Source of the DNA: Oscheius sp. JU75
Lineage: Eukaryota > Nematoda > Chromadorea > Rhabditida > Rhabditidae
DNA length: 64,000 nt
Direction: 5' to 3'
NCBI GenBank assembly: GCA_037178855.1
Contig: JASJZC010000001.1
Coordinates: 3,162,001 to 3,226,000, forward strand
This document shows, one piece after another, positions 11,848 to 27,640 of this stretch (within the stretch, counting starts at the first letter, position 1; each line of letters begins with the position of its first letter). Made by a program: the position numbers and the translations under genes. The notes beneath the pieces were generated by a model. That model was not told the DNA's origin and ran no database searches. It saw nothing but the letters and a program-made list of their open reading frames with translations.

Positions 11848-11929
11848 GGCGAGATGGCCGAGCGGTCCAAGGCGCTGGTTTAAGGCACCAGTCCCTTCGG
11901 GGGCGTGGGTTCGAATCCCACTCTCGTCA
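11848..11929 (+). tRNA. tRNA-Leu (anticodon AAG)
   Basis: Complete cloverleaf of 82 nt: 7-bp acceptor stem (GGCGAGA with TCTCGTC, one G-U), D-arm with TGGCCGAGCGG, anticodon stem CTGGT/ACCAG with loop TTAAGGC reading AAG, long variable arm with the TTCG tetraloop typical of leucine tRNAs, and T-arm GTGGGTTCGAATCCCAC. A T-run follows about 7 nt downstream as a Pol III terminator. An identical gene lies inverted at 13154-13235. Confidence 0.96.
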
Positions 11930-12277
11930 GCTTTTTTTGCCTTTTTTTTCTTTTTTTTTGCCTATTTCGAACCCTTTATATATTCTGCAGCTTCAGCCAA
12001 GTTTCGGGCTCGCCATCGAACTCAGACCCCTTGAAAACCTACTTGACAACAAAATTGAAAAAAACCTAGAATAAATAGCTAGAATTGAAAAAAAGACGTT
12101 GGCAGAGCCTCATTTTCCTTGTTTCAAGTTTGTTTAACGTTTTAGCCCGGTTTTTTCGTCAAAATTTCAAAGAAAACTGACTAAAATTGCAAAAAGCAGA
12201 AAGCATTTTTCGTTCTTCGCGCCAATTTCATTTAAATAGATTGACGTAAAAGTTAGTCTTTAGCATGCCGCTCTTCT

Positions 12278-12351
12278 TTGAAAATGAACTATAGTGGTTA
12301 CAATTTACGGCTCTCACCCGTAAGGCGCGGGTTCAATTCCTGGCAACGGAA
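12278..12351 (+). pseudogene. tRNA-Glu(CTC)-like pseudogene
   Basis: The D-arm, anticodon arm (TACGG CTCTCAC CCGTA, anticodon CTC), T-arm and 3' acceptor strand (CAACGGA) match a nematode-type tRNA-Glu, but the 5' acceptor strand that should read TCCGTTG is replaced by unrelated bases, so no acceptor stem can form. Followed by a T-run. Confidence 0.7.
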
Positions 12352-12359
12352 GAACTTTT

Positions 12360-13150
12360 TATCTTTTCTTCTTCTTTTTGCTTCGGGAATTTCTGACCAC
12401 CATCAATTCATCGCCGGCACACATAGACACACACTTTGCCCGCTGTTGAATGATTCATTCTCGCTCATTGTGCACCCTCTCTTTGGGGCCCAACCGGTGA
12501 TCGCTTATTTCGTCGTCTCTCGTCTGCCATTCTGGCGAGGAGGTCGAAACTCAAAAGACCACCTCTGCAGCGCTAATTACTTGCTCTCACACGGCCACGC
12601 AGACATTTTCCAAGAGCCTCATCATGTCGAGAGCAATTAAAATTACCGGAAGGAAGCGCGCGAGTCCTCCTAATTGAAAGTGGGCGAAGTCTCGAGAGAC
12701 TACTGTATAGGAAGTTTTTCGACTTTTCTTCGAGGTGGTCTTGACGCCTATATATGGGCTTTGCCGCTCTTTTTGAGTGCTGCTCTTCTTCCTTCTCGCC
12801 ACCGCGCCACCCCATGGTGTTTCCCAGTTTGGACAGCTGCCTCTAAATCTGGGCAACCAATTTTATTGCATAACATATTGTCCCTACCTCTACTTTTAAC
12901 AAAACCAACTCTCACCTCTCTCCAAGCAGTCGAATAACAACAGTTGTAGGTGTGGGTGGCGCCGCCTCATGACTTGTTTTTCCAGACAAAAAACGTGCGC
13001 AATTAGAAAATACGGTAGGTCCCTTTGTCTTAATTGAGAGAATCATCGTCATTTTTAGGTACAGCCTAGCTACCGTATCTTTAGCAACCTGCAATATTAA
13101 GAGACCTTGTCCGTTCGTGTCCTTTCGAACTTTTCCAAAAGAACAAAAGA
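12360..13150. other. Intergenic between tRNA genes
   Basis: No coding exon supported. Open frames on both strands lack family signatures and splice signals. Confidence 0.4.
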
Positions 13151-13153
13151 AGC

Positions 13154-13235
13154 TGACGAGAGTGGGATTCGAACCCACGCCCCCGAAGGGACTGGTGCCT
13201 TAAACCAGCGCCTTGGACCGCTCGGCCATCTCGCC
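13154..13235 (-). tRNA. tRNA-Leu (anticodon AAG), second copy
   Basis: Reverse complement of the 82-nt tRNA at 11848-11929, identical base for base. The two genes point toward each other about 1.2 kb apart. A T-rich stretch follows the 3' end. Confidence 0.96.
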
Positions 13236-13342
13236 TCATGACGCAGCGATTTCAGGCTACCATCCAAATAGTTCCTCTCTCAAAACTTGCTAGATTCCAG
13301 ACAAAAAGGACAACTTTCCCACTCACACGACCCTGAACTGAC

Positions 13343-13599
13343 CTTTCAGTCTCTGTCCTAGTCAGCTGTGCTCTCCGCTCCTCAGGCCTCTGTCCCTCTT
13401 CCTGTCCGCGTGAGGCTTCTTGTCTCTCTCTGTTCATTGGTCTTTTTTGCGGGGTCATGTGTTTTTGTCCGAGCTGCAGAAAACTGTAGCTTTTTGAAGA
13501 CTTTCCTCCAGATATATCACAGTTCTTGATTAGTCCATTCATGAGATTCTTGGACGGGAATGAGAAATGGGGGTGGATGCGATCTCCGTTCTGGAACAT
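13343..13599 (-). CDS. Possible basic, Arg/Glu-rich exon
   Basis: Minus-strand frame from an ATG at 13599 ending at a donor (gtcagt) after 13343. The predicted peptide ends in a charged RQEASRGQEEGQRPEERRA stretch. No partner exon or domain is recognised; could be chance. Confidence 0.15.
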
Positions 13600-15031
13600 G
13601 AGAGCCTCTCACCGTTTTTCCTGGATTCTTGTGCAGGTCTGATCAGACTGGTTATTTCTCATGAGAACTGGGTTCTCCTTACTTCTTAGCAACCGCAGTT
13701 CACCCGTCATAACCGTTCTTTATAAAGTGATAGAATATGGTCAACTTTAGACTTCTTTTTCGGTTTCGAGATGCAGATGTTTCAAGGATAAGTTTTCAGA
13801 AGATACCAGCAATCTTTCGCAGAATACGGTGGTATGCCTTCCCTCTTTTCAAACATTTCCCCCTCTTTTTTGACTGGAAGATGAGCTTTTGCTGCCTCGC
13901 AGACAAGACTGAAAGATGCGATTCTCCAGAATTACAGTAGTTGGCCCGTTCTTCCAATTGAGAGAGTCTTTGTACCCGTCTTCAACACTAGAAAACAGTT
14001 ACCTCTGCAGTCTGTTCCTACATTCTCATATTCTAAAAGACAATCAAGAATGGGAAAGAACCTTCCTGTAGGTGGTCTCTCCTATCAAATTTCCCCCACC
14101 CACTTCCTCCCTATATTTGGTTTCCTTCACTTCCTCTTCTCTGCTCCTCCATTCTTCTCACATCCATCATTTTTCGATTTCATCTTCTCCTTCTGGCCGT
14201 TCTCTTCTTCTTTCTCAATCTCCGCTCGCCCCACGCCTCCCCCGTTCCGACACATGTCCACAGCACACGCGAGATGTTTATGTGTTGTCACCCAGCTGAC
14301 CTGCATGAGGTTCAACTGAATAAGTAGCGGGAAGATATTCCAGTCAGTACCAAGAGACTTTTTCACGCCTCAAGGGCTCTTTTGGATGGATTAGGGGAGG
14401 TGGAGAGGACAGAACTTCCGTTCCTTTCATCGCGGATCACAATAGAAGGGTGGGAGAGCCACGTGAATGAAAAGCATTCATCAGGAGGCAGGGAAAGTTT
14501 CTCTCCCCGACCAGCTGATGTTCTTCCATTGGGTGGGTCATTGAACGGCTCGTTTTAAAGATGGGAGGAGATAAATGATTATCTGATCGAGAGAACTGAT
14601 CTTTGGGGAACGAATGGAAATCACTTTCCAAGATGAACATTTCATTTCTCGACTTTACAACGTTCTGCAAAGTTGTAGAACATATTAAGAACTACAACTT
14701 TGCAAAAAAGTCGCAAAACCTAAAAGTGTTTCTTGAGGCAGAAAATGATCCGGAAGCTGGAATGCGGCGCGCGCATTTTGAAGACTACAGTATGTAACCA
14801 AAATACTGTAACCCGGTTCAATTCCTCTTAAAACAAAATATTCGAGTAATTATGCTATAATCTCTTTCCTCATGCAGATAAAGTCATATGTCCCAGGTGT
14901 AACCAGATCTCCACGTATGTCCTTCATTATTCTAATTACCTCTCCGAGGCGAACTTTCTTTCTTTCCTCTCCTCGATAATTAATAGCTTTTCTTCCATTC
15001 TCCATGCCTAATCAGAACCACGTATTTGTAG
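13600..15031. other. Intergenic, includes a small palindromic repeat
   Basis: No gene supported. Contains the inverted-repeat motif at 14666-14704. The last bases (cacgtatttgtag) form an acceptor-like site before the ATG at 15032. Confidence 0.45.
14666..14704. repeat. Small inverted repeat
   Basis: 13-nt arms tgcaaagttgtag and ctacaactttgca around a 13-nt spacer. A related copy is at 18071-18112 (agttgtag ... ctacaact), and the shared flanking bases suggest one dispersed family. Confidence 0.7.
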
Positions 15032-19453
<4,422 letters not shown>

Positions 19454-20597
19454 TACTCACACTCACCTCAAACCTGGTTGTTCCCCAAAAAAATAATCTC
19501 TGGAAAGTTCGCAGACGTGTCTTACCTCCACCCCCAACCCGGTTACAATCTCAACCAATATATATCAAAGACAAATCATTTAGAGAGAGAGTATATAAGA
19601 GAGAGTGGTCAATGAAGAGCTTAATCCTTGTTCTTGAGTCCAATGGGATTATTGACTGGACGAGCGGGATTCTTTGTGTCTTTTTCTGATGAGAGAACGG
19701 GTACCAAACGATTGATCGAGGGCAAGAAGTATTCTGTTCCCTTCAGAGCTGTCAACATATCACTTTTTTGAGCGGTTCCTTGGAAAATTTTTCGCTTGGA
19801 GAGTCTAACAGACAGGGCTTCACCCGGAAATATTCCAAGACATCGAGAAGAGAAAAAAATTGGAACAGGATAGACGGTTTTCTGTGGAGGGTAGTGCGCG
19901 ACAATGGATTTGGGAAGGATAGGGGTTTAGAGTTCAAACTGTGAAAAGAAGGAAAGGGCCCCGTTCGAGGTAGATCTACAGAGAGTGCCAGTTTATTTGA
20001 AAGCGTTGCAGAACTATTTTGGTAAGAGAATGTGACTCATTACATCTCGTTTCTCATGAGAATAGTTTAAGATTTGGCATACAAAAGTATCCATCACAGA
20101 GTTTCTGGAGAGCTGCGAAAAGTTTCGGAACCTCGAAAGTCTATTGTCTAATCAATTCACTACATGTGATGTTTATAGATAGGCTGAAAGTTTCTGAGAT
20201 TGTACTGATGAGATTCCATGTACCTCCCTCATGGAAACTTTAGTGTTTAGTACATACTTCTCCTAATGTCTGTTTGCTACGAATTCAGAGAATCTTTGCA
20301 AGCTTGAAAATTATGTCCTGGTCCCAAAAGGTCAAATCGAGATTTGAGACAGAAAGTCAGACCCTGACAGTGATCCCGAGAAAGGACTGTACCAAAGTCG
20401 AAGAATCTCTTTACCACCATAGAATATCCAGACGAGGATGGTCTCTTCGTGACCGGTCTGTTCCCACAATTCATTAATGTGAAAAGTCTGCCCCCGGGCC
20501 TGCGTGAGTCGCGTCCGCCCGCCTTTTGTGGAAGGATCATTGCTGTCACCTGCCGTTTCCCCCTACCCACAGTTCACAGTTCACAGTCCCTCAAGCT
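19454..20597. other. Intergenic, one possible small exon
   Basis: Mostly featureless. At about 20395-20505 one plus-strand frame reads like protein (TIEYPDEDGLFVTGLFPQF, then NVKSLPPGL) and ends at a good donor (gtgagt); the following cctacccacag at 20569-20579 could be its acceptor, leading into the 5' leader of the Hint gene. No family recognised and no in-frame continuation into that gene found. Confidence 0.3.
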
Positions 20598-23500
20598 ATG
20601 AGAAATTCTATATTCGTTTTTATCCTTTTATTATGTCTCCTCGAGGCCAAGAACGACGTGAAGAAGAAGAAGAAAACGTTCCAAACCAACAAGATTCTCA
20701 AGTGTAGTAGGAAGTATTCTTCGAGTGGGTCTATGTTTCCTATTCAACTATGGTAAATGCTAGGAAATGAATCTATTCACATCACTGGTGAACTCTGCTG
20801 CGATCCGACACTTGAAATGATTTTGCGGAAGATCAAAGAGAAGAAGACAGAGACGCTGGGAGATACTGCCAAGGTAGGCTAGAAGAGGATGGAATTTCAA
20901 CCTTTTCAGAGCTGCGCATGACAGTTATTGTTAGGGCCCAACTAGAGAGAATTATTTGAATATCTTCACTGTACTGAACTACAAAACTATGGTCTGAACT
21001 AGACAATCAAAACAGACCTTATCCCACCAACTTTCAGTACTTTATGTGCCCCTACGCTTCCCGTATTTTACAAAGGATGCTGTCCACTGTTGTCTAACGT
21101 CTGATCAGAAGTCTCATGGCTGATTGGGCTTTTGTTCTTCTTTTCGAGACCGGAGATATCTGCCGCGGATAAGCCGTCGAAATTTGTAGTTTCCCGCGGG
21201 AGCCTAAACTGATATTCATTTAACTGATGGGTGGAATCTCTTGGACCTTCGAACAAAAATGCGCTTTCAGTACTGTAGTTCGATTGAATGCACTACTTTC
21301 TACCCCTTTACTCGAGAAAAACACTGTTGACCCTTGAGTATCATTCAATATTGAATGAGACATTCCTGACAGCCTGATCAATCGGGAGAAAAAGTAACAT
21401 GCGGCTATTAATCCGAATCATGGTCAGGATGAGATGGTGAACAAGTCTCGAGACGCCGTAACGGGATCCCCCGATTGGCTGCCGACAAATTGCGCAAAAC
21501 AGCACGCGATCGTTTGGGTCAATCGAAAGGGCATTCTCGCTTTTTTCAGAAATGGCAACGTCGAATCCACAGCTACTACAATCACTCCTTCGAGGTCATA
21601 CTCAGTAGTGAAGATTTTGCAACATCCAGCTACTACCATGGACAGAGAATCTGCAAGATCAAAAACAACAACTTGAACATTTTGGCCTATCAGACTCCGA
21701 GCCGGGTGAGTGAACTGTTTCTCGAGGTTTTGCGAAAATACAAAACTGTTTAACCCACGGGGGAATCGAACTTGATGCGTTTAGTTCCGTAGTCGGAGTG
21801 CTATAACCGACTAAGCCACGCAGACAAAGGCCGCATCAAACTTCCTTGAGATACTTGAGCTTATGTAAACGGCGGAATCAGACGACCAATAAGCAAACGT
21901 GTCTGTCGCTGTATTTCAAGCCGACACCAATGTTTCACAATAAAAGTTCAGATGAAGTACGACATCAACGACTCGTATATTGATAAGTGGATCTCGACCA
22001 TCGACGCGCAGGAAGATCTCGGTTCGACTCTGGAAATTGAGCGAGACGAATGGTCCGACATTCGTGAGGATCCTCTGGCTGATTTACTGGGTGGAACTCA
22101 TTGCAAGCGACTGAGGAGAGACGGGAACAAGTGCTGCAGTCGTCAGATCTACGAGCTTATCAGGGATACCCTGGACGAGGTCAACACCAGTCCAGTCTTC
22201 AACACGAGTTGTGAAACTGTGGGAGTTGTTGCTAATGTGAGATTTTGTGTGTTTCGCTTTCAAGAGATGAGGATTCAGATTGTGAAGAAGAGAGTACAGG
22301 CTCGATTCGCTCGAGCATTTGAGATCATCGTCTCCAAGAACGACTTTGCTCTGGCATCCTGGAGTGTAGGAGACTTTACATGCAAAATCGTCAAGTATGG
22401 AGTCTACGTGCTGGCATACGAGGCTCCTCATCAGGACGGGGTTGGTTTCTAATTTTTTACTCGTTACGAGATAATTTTGTCCCTTGTCGCCTCCAATACC
22501 CAGTGCAGAAGATAGGCAAACAATAGCACTACAATTGCCCTAAACTGTACCCGCTTCCCGAACAGTTTGTAACAACACAAAGAACTCTTGGCAACCCCAG
22601 AAAATAGACTAACCTACATCTATCCTTTCGTTGTAGCCAGAACTGTTGCGTGAGATCCTCTCCAAAGACGGACGAACTGTAGCTGAGGCTGTAGAAAGTA
22701 GTCGAATCGACTCATCTTGGCTTCAAACTCATAAGTCTGCTCTTGGAAAACACTCCATACGGTCAATCAGTCAGTCAGACAGTAATTTGTCCAATTGTTG
22801 TGGTAGACCTCGAAAAATAGGCAGAATAGACGAGTAGATCCACCCTTCGTAGAAAGTAGTCTGAGCATCCTGATCTTGCCTTCGAGGTCCTTTAACAACT
22901 CATGGAAGACAGTCAGTTCTTTTTGTAGCTTATAACTGTTGCGGTAGGACATCAAGAGCTTGGTGGACCGTAGCCGAGTAGTAGATCCTTTGTTTTGAGA
23001 CAACAGTCGGACGACTTCTCGAGCCCTGACAAGTCAAGGATAATGCCTAACCTGTCACAGTTAGTCTTCCCCGTCATCCCTAGAAGAAGGGTCGCTCCCA
23101 CTCTGTGTTCCGCCAGTAGCTTCCACTTCCCACCTCTACCGGGAGATGATTAACGTTTGCTCAACGACAACCGTCCACGTACCGAAGTCGTTGCCGCCTG
23201 TTTTTAATATTCACCAACGTATTAAACTTTCAGTACCATGCCTACAACAAAGAAGAAGAGGCCGAATACTCCTGTCTCTCCGACCCGGATCCTCTCGGCA
23301 CTCCGAACTTCAGTCTACCAGGACAGATTGATCTCAACACTGGAGTACAGCTCGAAACCGACGGCTACCGAATCGGATATCCTAAAGACTCTCACTGCGA
23401 CGAGGACAGACGAGATGGTAAGTGTTGTACCACAATGATATCAAAGTTTTTAGGGGACAAATGCTGTCACATGGAACTATTCCAGTCAATGCATGGATCC

Positions 23501-25708
23501 GTCATGGATATGAAGGCTGACGACAGTTTCAATGTCATCGATCGTCGTTTTGTTGCCTCTGTAAGTCCGAGTATAACTACCGAACCCGAGATTTCAGAAC
23601 ATTCGAAAAGCTGCGGAGGAGGCAATCAACGAACCGCTGGAAATGATAATTTCGAACCAAGATTTTATCGTTGCCTCAAATCATCGAGGAGATTGTCAGT
23701 GCAAGTTCAAAGCCGACCAATATCACATTATGGCCTGGAGAACACCGGGAAACTACTCGATTGGAGTCGATATGTTTGCAGACAATGGACACACGAACTT
23801 TGTCGGCTGCAAGGGAAATGCCTCGCATGCTCTTGAAGGTAAGGGTTCTTTGGAACAAGGGATAAAGAAAGATTCTAGGAGCCACTTGTTGCAACAGCAC
23901 ACTACGATTTGCTATCGGAAAGACACTACACGAATCGTCGAGGCTCGATTTCTCGTCGATGGACACGAATGAAGTCTCCCGAGTGAGTCCCAAGAAGTTT
24001 ACTCGTTTTGGAACAACCTTATTAAAAAGACATGCTTGACTTTTGGGGCTTTGTGATGTGCGGAAACGTTTGAAATTATAAGATCATACTTGCCCACCCG
24101 CACTGTCTTAGCAGATCGCCGTACCATCTCGGTAGCCAGTTGCGCCCCCGTACTCTCTCGGTAGTCCACTAGACTTCACGTCCTTTTGCAAGCAGAAAAA
24201 ATACAAATCCGGCAATAAACTTGATCCATTTTTCAGACCCTGGCCCGTTCAGCCCAAAAACAGTTCCAAGCACGTGTCGAGACGATAGTCTCACGTGGTA
24301 ACTTTATCTGGAACTCTCCAGGTGCCCGAATGACTGACGTCACTTGCAAGCTCGATCTCTTCCAATTCCATGCTCTCATTTTCCAAACGGATCTTGTCAG
24401 TTTTCTTGTTCTGTCCCTGTGAGAATAGTCAGTTCAGATGCCAGAAGACGACGAGTTCTTGACTGGAGATGTGGAACCAAGTGAGAGAATACCGCCTCCA
24501 GTTCCGGTAGTCCCTGTCCCGCCAATGGCTCCTATGGCCCCGATGGCTAACAGTAACAGTAATTCGAACAACAACAATAACAACAACAACAACAATAACA
24601 ACAACAATCAGCAGCAACAGCAACAACAGGTAGGATCTCTCCTGGCTTTTCAATGAACTTCCTTAGCAACAGCAACAACAACAACAGCAACAACAAGTCC
24701 AGCAGCAGCAGCAAGCCCAGCCACAGCAACAAGTTGTTCAACAAGCACAGCAGGCTCCGCCGATGCCTCCGATGCCTCCGATGCCACCTCCCAACCCTCT
24801 CCAGGCTCTCCTTATGCGCTGCTTCCCACACGATGCTTGGGTCACGACACCAGAAGGAAGGAAAAACATGTCGGAGTTGAAACTAGGAGATCGCGTCCTG
24901 TCTTCGAACTCTCATCATGTAGGTCTCTTTAACCGAGTATCTATTAGGGGTCGTTGTTAGAAATACTGCCTGATCGACAGTGTTCTAACCTGTCCAGTCC
25001 TTGGACTCCTTTGATTCCGTTTTTGTCTGCCTTAGAGAACTGAATCTGCACTTCAAATCTATATCATAATCTTTCTCCTTTAGGCCTTCTTTACTCCCGT
25101 GACCATGTGGCTTCATCGGGTTCCCGATACACGAGGAGAGTATCTCGAAATGATCACAGATGCTGGAACAATCTTCCATATATCGAACAAACATCTAATG
25201 TACCGAAATCTGGGTAGGCCAAATTGCTTTCCATCGAAAAAATCTCGTAGGGTCATGTAACGTCTCCGTCGTCAGTTTGCCCGAGTCCGGAGAGGTTTTC
25301 GCTATGGATGTTCGGCCCGGAGATTGTCTGTACGTCTTCAGAGAGGTTTGAAAGAAGGCTTTAAACAGAAAAGATCAATTTCAGAACAAGTGGAAGCTAG
25401 AGTCGACTGTGAAGGTGACTCGACTCCGAAAGAGGGGTCTTTATGCTCCCTTGACCAAAAATGGACGGATCGTGGTGAACGGAGTATTGTCCTCGTGCTA
25501 CAGTGATTTCAACGAGCACGCCATTCTGGCGGGTTACTTTCACGTAAGTAGTTCCTTTACACCTGTATTGAAATCTTTTCAGTTCGTATCTCGAGTAGAA
25601 GAGCTATTTTATTCAGTAGCGAGTTGGTTGAGGAGTCAAGAGACCGGTCTACCGTACTTTGTCACATTGTATTGTGACTTTTTACGTTTGATTACGCATT
25701 CTGTTTAA
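20598..25708 (+). CDS. Secreted Hint-domain (hedgehog-related, quahog-like) protein with four tandem CC domains
   Basis: Seventeen exons (20598-20706, 20764-20873, 21550-21705, 21952-22236, 22279-22440, 22637-22690, 23234-23417, 23454-23560, 23598-23838, 23879-23982, 24237-24395, 24438-24629, 24667-24918, 25084-25213, 25251-25345, 25385-25543, 25583-25708) sum to 2,625 nt, 874 residues. A signal peptide (MRNSIFVFILLLCLLEAKN) comes first. Four domains follow, each opening with a CC pair (CCDPTLEMI, CCSRQIYEL, CCHMELFQS, CCNSTLRFA) and ending with a shared FEVIL-SSEDF ... CKI ... LAYQTP pattern; in each the intron falls at the same place. An Asn/Gln-rich and Met-Pro-rich linker leads to an autoprocessing Hint domain (RCFPHDAWVTTPEGRKN, HLMYRN, GLYAPLTKNGRIVVNGVL). 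By family knowledge Hint domains cleave themselves at the first Cys. Closest known match is nematode QUA-1 or ground-like proteins. An AATAAA follows at about 25721. Confidence 0.85.
21757..21829 (-). pseudogene. tRNA-like degenerate sequence
   Basis: Minus strand carries an A-box (TGGCTTAGTCGG) and a B-box (AGTTCGATTCC) with an anticodon-arm-like CTCCGACTACGGAACT, but the anticodon and acceptor stems mispair. It sits in intron 3 of the Hint gene, antisense. Possibly a decayed tRNA or SINE remnant. Confidence 0.35.
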
Positions 25709-26415
25709 CCTTTTGAGCTTAATAAACGGGTTCTTTACTTGAGGCCTCGGTCTATTCATAAACATCAGGGCGCCGGGTCCTTCTTAGACAGCTGGTACTT
25801 GACAAATGACTTGCGGGACAGATATCGTTTGTCGGTTGTATTGAACAGTCCGGCCATCATGAATGATTATTTATATGTTGTTGATACTGCATTTCCTTTT
25901 TGCTTGTTTTCTTTCTTTTTAACACAGCTCGAACTCTATAATTTCTCTTTTTCAGATCATGAGCCAATAGTAAAGAAATATGAAAGGGGCAGCGGCGCAA
26001 GGACAGTGTCCTGCTACCTGGAAGCTGCCTTTAGGCATTTGGTTCAACACTTCCTGCTTCAATTTTTTCCAGAGACTCGTACGAGTGAATGCACTGGGAA
26101 AACGTTCTTGGAAGCCATTAGCTACAACAAAACGGAGTATTTGCTTCAAAGAATCGGACCCTTCATTCATCCCAAACAGGCTCCCTTCTGTTGGCCAAAG
26201 ACGAAGCATAGTAAACGTTTCAAAACAAGCCCTTGCGTTTTTAAAGCTCTCGTTTAAAACTATGGAAACTATTCTAGTCAATAAAGGAGTGTCACTTGTT
26301 CTACGAAATGTATTCACAGAGCTTAGGTAGGATTATCCCTTCGGACTCAATTAATTTTCTGCTATAATGCATTTGTTTTTCCGTAAGACCTCACAGCTAT
26401 TGTATAACACGCTAA
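25709..26415. other. Intergenic, open frames on both strands without identity
   Basis: A stretch of about 300 nt near 25980-26330 is open on both strands (plus frame from ATG 25980, minus frame from ATG 26317). Neither shows a known domain or an exon partner, so no gene is called. Confidence 0.35.
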
Positions 26416-27541
26416 GGTATAATGACAGTGACATAGGCTGACCTTAGGATTATAATAGTCTCTACTATCTTTCGAACTCCACTGTTAGAACAGAGTTCAT
26501 ATTGCAACTCAATTAACTTTGACTTGTCGAGTTCTGTTAGGTTTCAGCAGAACTGGACTCCAGTAAGTGCTCGTCTGTTACTCCTATGGAACAGTTCAAG
26601 GGCCAGACTCTCTTCAGTAGGTTTTCTTTTCTTCCCATCCAACAGAACCAATTTAGCACCGATGGTTCTATCTCCGAATTACTGCCTTCCTGGCCCCTCG
26701 GCTACAGAAATTTTAACGTACGGCTTCAGCAACTACAACATATCTCGTGTATCCATGCCGCTGCCACCTCCCGGCTACAATCCGGCAGTTTTGAATCGCA
26801 AGTATCGTCGTGACAGGGTTATCTTCACCAAGAAGCAGCTCGAGACTCTGGAGACCCTCTTCTCGCAGACCCAGTATCCGGATTGTGAGTCACGCCAACG
26901 CATCGCCCAACTCAACTCGACATCTTTCGGGTTCAGGTTAGTCAAGTTCTCTATTTTCTGTCCTGTGTCTTGTCGTGTTAGCGAAGATTCGGGTCTATTG
27001 AGGACCGAAAGAACTTGTGTTCAGTGTCTCTGCGTACCGGTCTGTCTTCCATCAGTCTCTCAATGTCTGCCCTCCTTATCCAGTCCTCTGTGTCATTGTC
27101 AGACTGTTCGGTGACTGTCTCCAATCCAGAGAATATTTGCCTTCTTTGGACCACTGTCTATCTGCACTCCAGTAACTTACTCCTATCTTGGTATTCTACA
27201 GTACAAGCTGCCTCCACCTGTTATCCAATACCTCATTCCAGACGTGGTTCAAGAATCATCGGGCCAGAATGCGTCAGCAGGCAAAACAAGACAAGCACAT
27301 GATCGAATGGAAGAGACAGGTGCTGGCTGATCGGGACAGTCTCCAGTCTTCCTCCTCCTCCTCCTCCTTTTGTGAATCTTGTGTCATCGAGAGCAAACCA
27401 GCTGCCTCTGTAGAAACTGCCCAGTCATCCGGTTCCAGCGTCGAACGTGTCAGATCTAAGTACAAGTACACCGATAATTCCACTCCGACCTTCGAGTCGA
27501 ACTGCCCGGTCAAGACCTACTACGAGAGTGATCCCAATACT
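26416..27541. repeat. Arm 2 of the ~1.1 kb inverted duplication
   Basis: Inverted near-copy of 1688-2763. Differences include one instead of two 21-bp upstream units, a TCC microsatellite (about 27349-27368) and a 4-nt deletion in the homeobox. About 23.7 kb separates the arms. Confidence 0.85.
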
Positions 27542-27562
27542 TCTCTGGGCTATAATATATAA
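26524..27562 (+). pseudogene. Otx-like homeobox, frame-broken copy 2
   Basis: Exon-like blocks to 26936 and from 27242 match copy 1, with the same donor and acceptor. Relative to copy 1, four bases are missing near 26908 (gcccagcagactcaactc became gcccaactcaactc), which shifts the frame at the end of homeodomain helix 2 and leads to an early stop after the splice. The first ATG of copy 1 is ATA here, and WFKNRRAR has become WFKNHRAR, changing conserved Arg52. The downstream tail also diverges after SDPN. Most likely a non-functional duplicate; a short protein with a partial homeodomain is the alternative. Confidence 0.75.
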
Positions 27563-27640
27563 ATTATGACTAGTATTTACTCAAAATGAAACAAAATGAG
27601 ATCAATATACAGATAATTTGATGAATGTTACACGTAAGAA

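Noticed and set aside
24429..24831. Long minus-strand frames rich in Leu/Cys/Val opposite 24438-24760
   Set aside because: They are the complement of the Asn/Gln repeat coding stretch of the Hint gene.
25952..26330. Overlapping open frames on both strands, about 120 codons each
   Set aside because: No domain, no clear exon partners, and both strands are equally open, so no gene was called.
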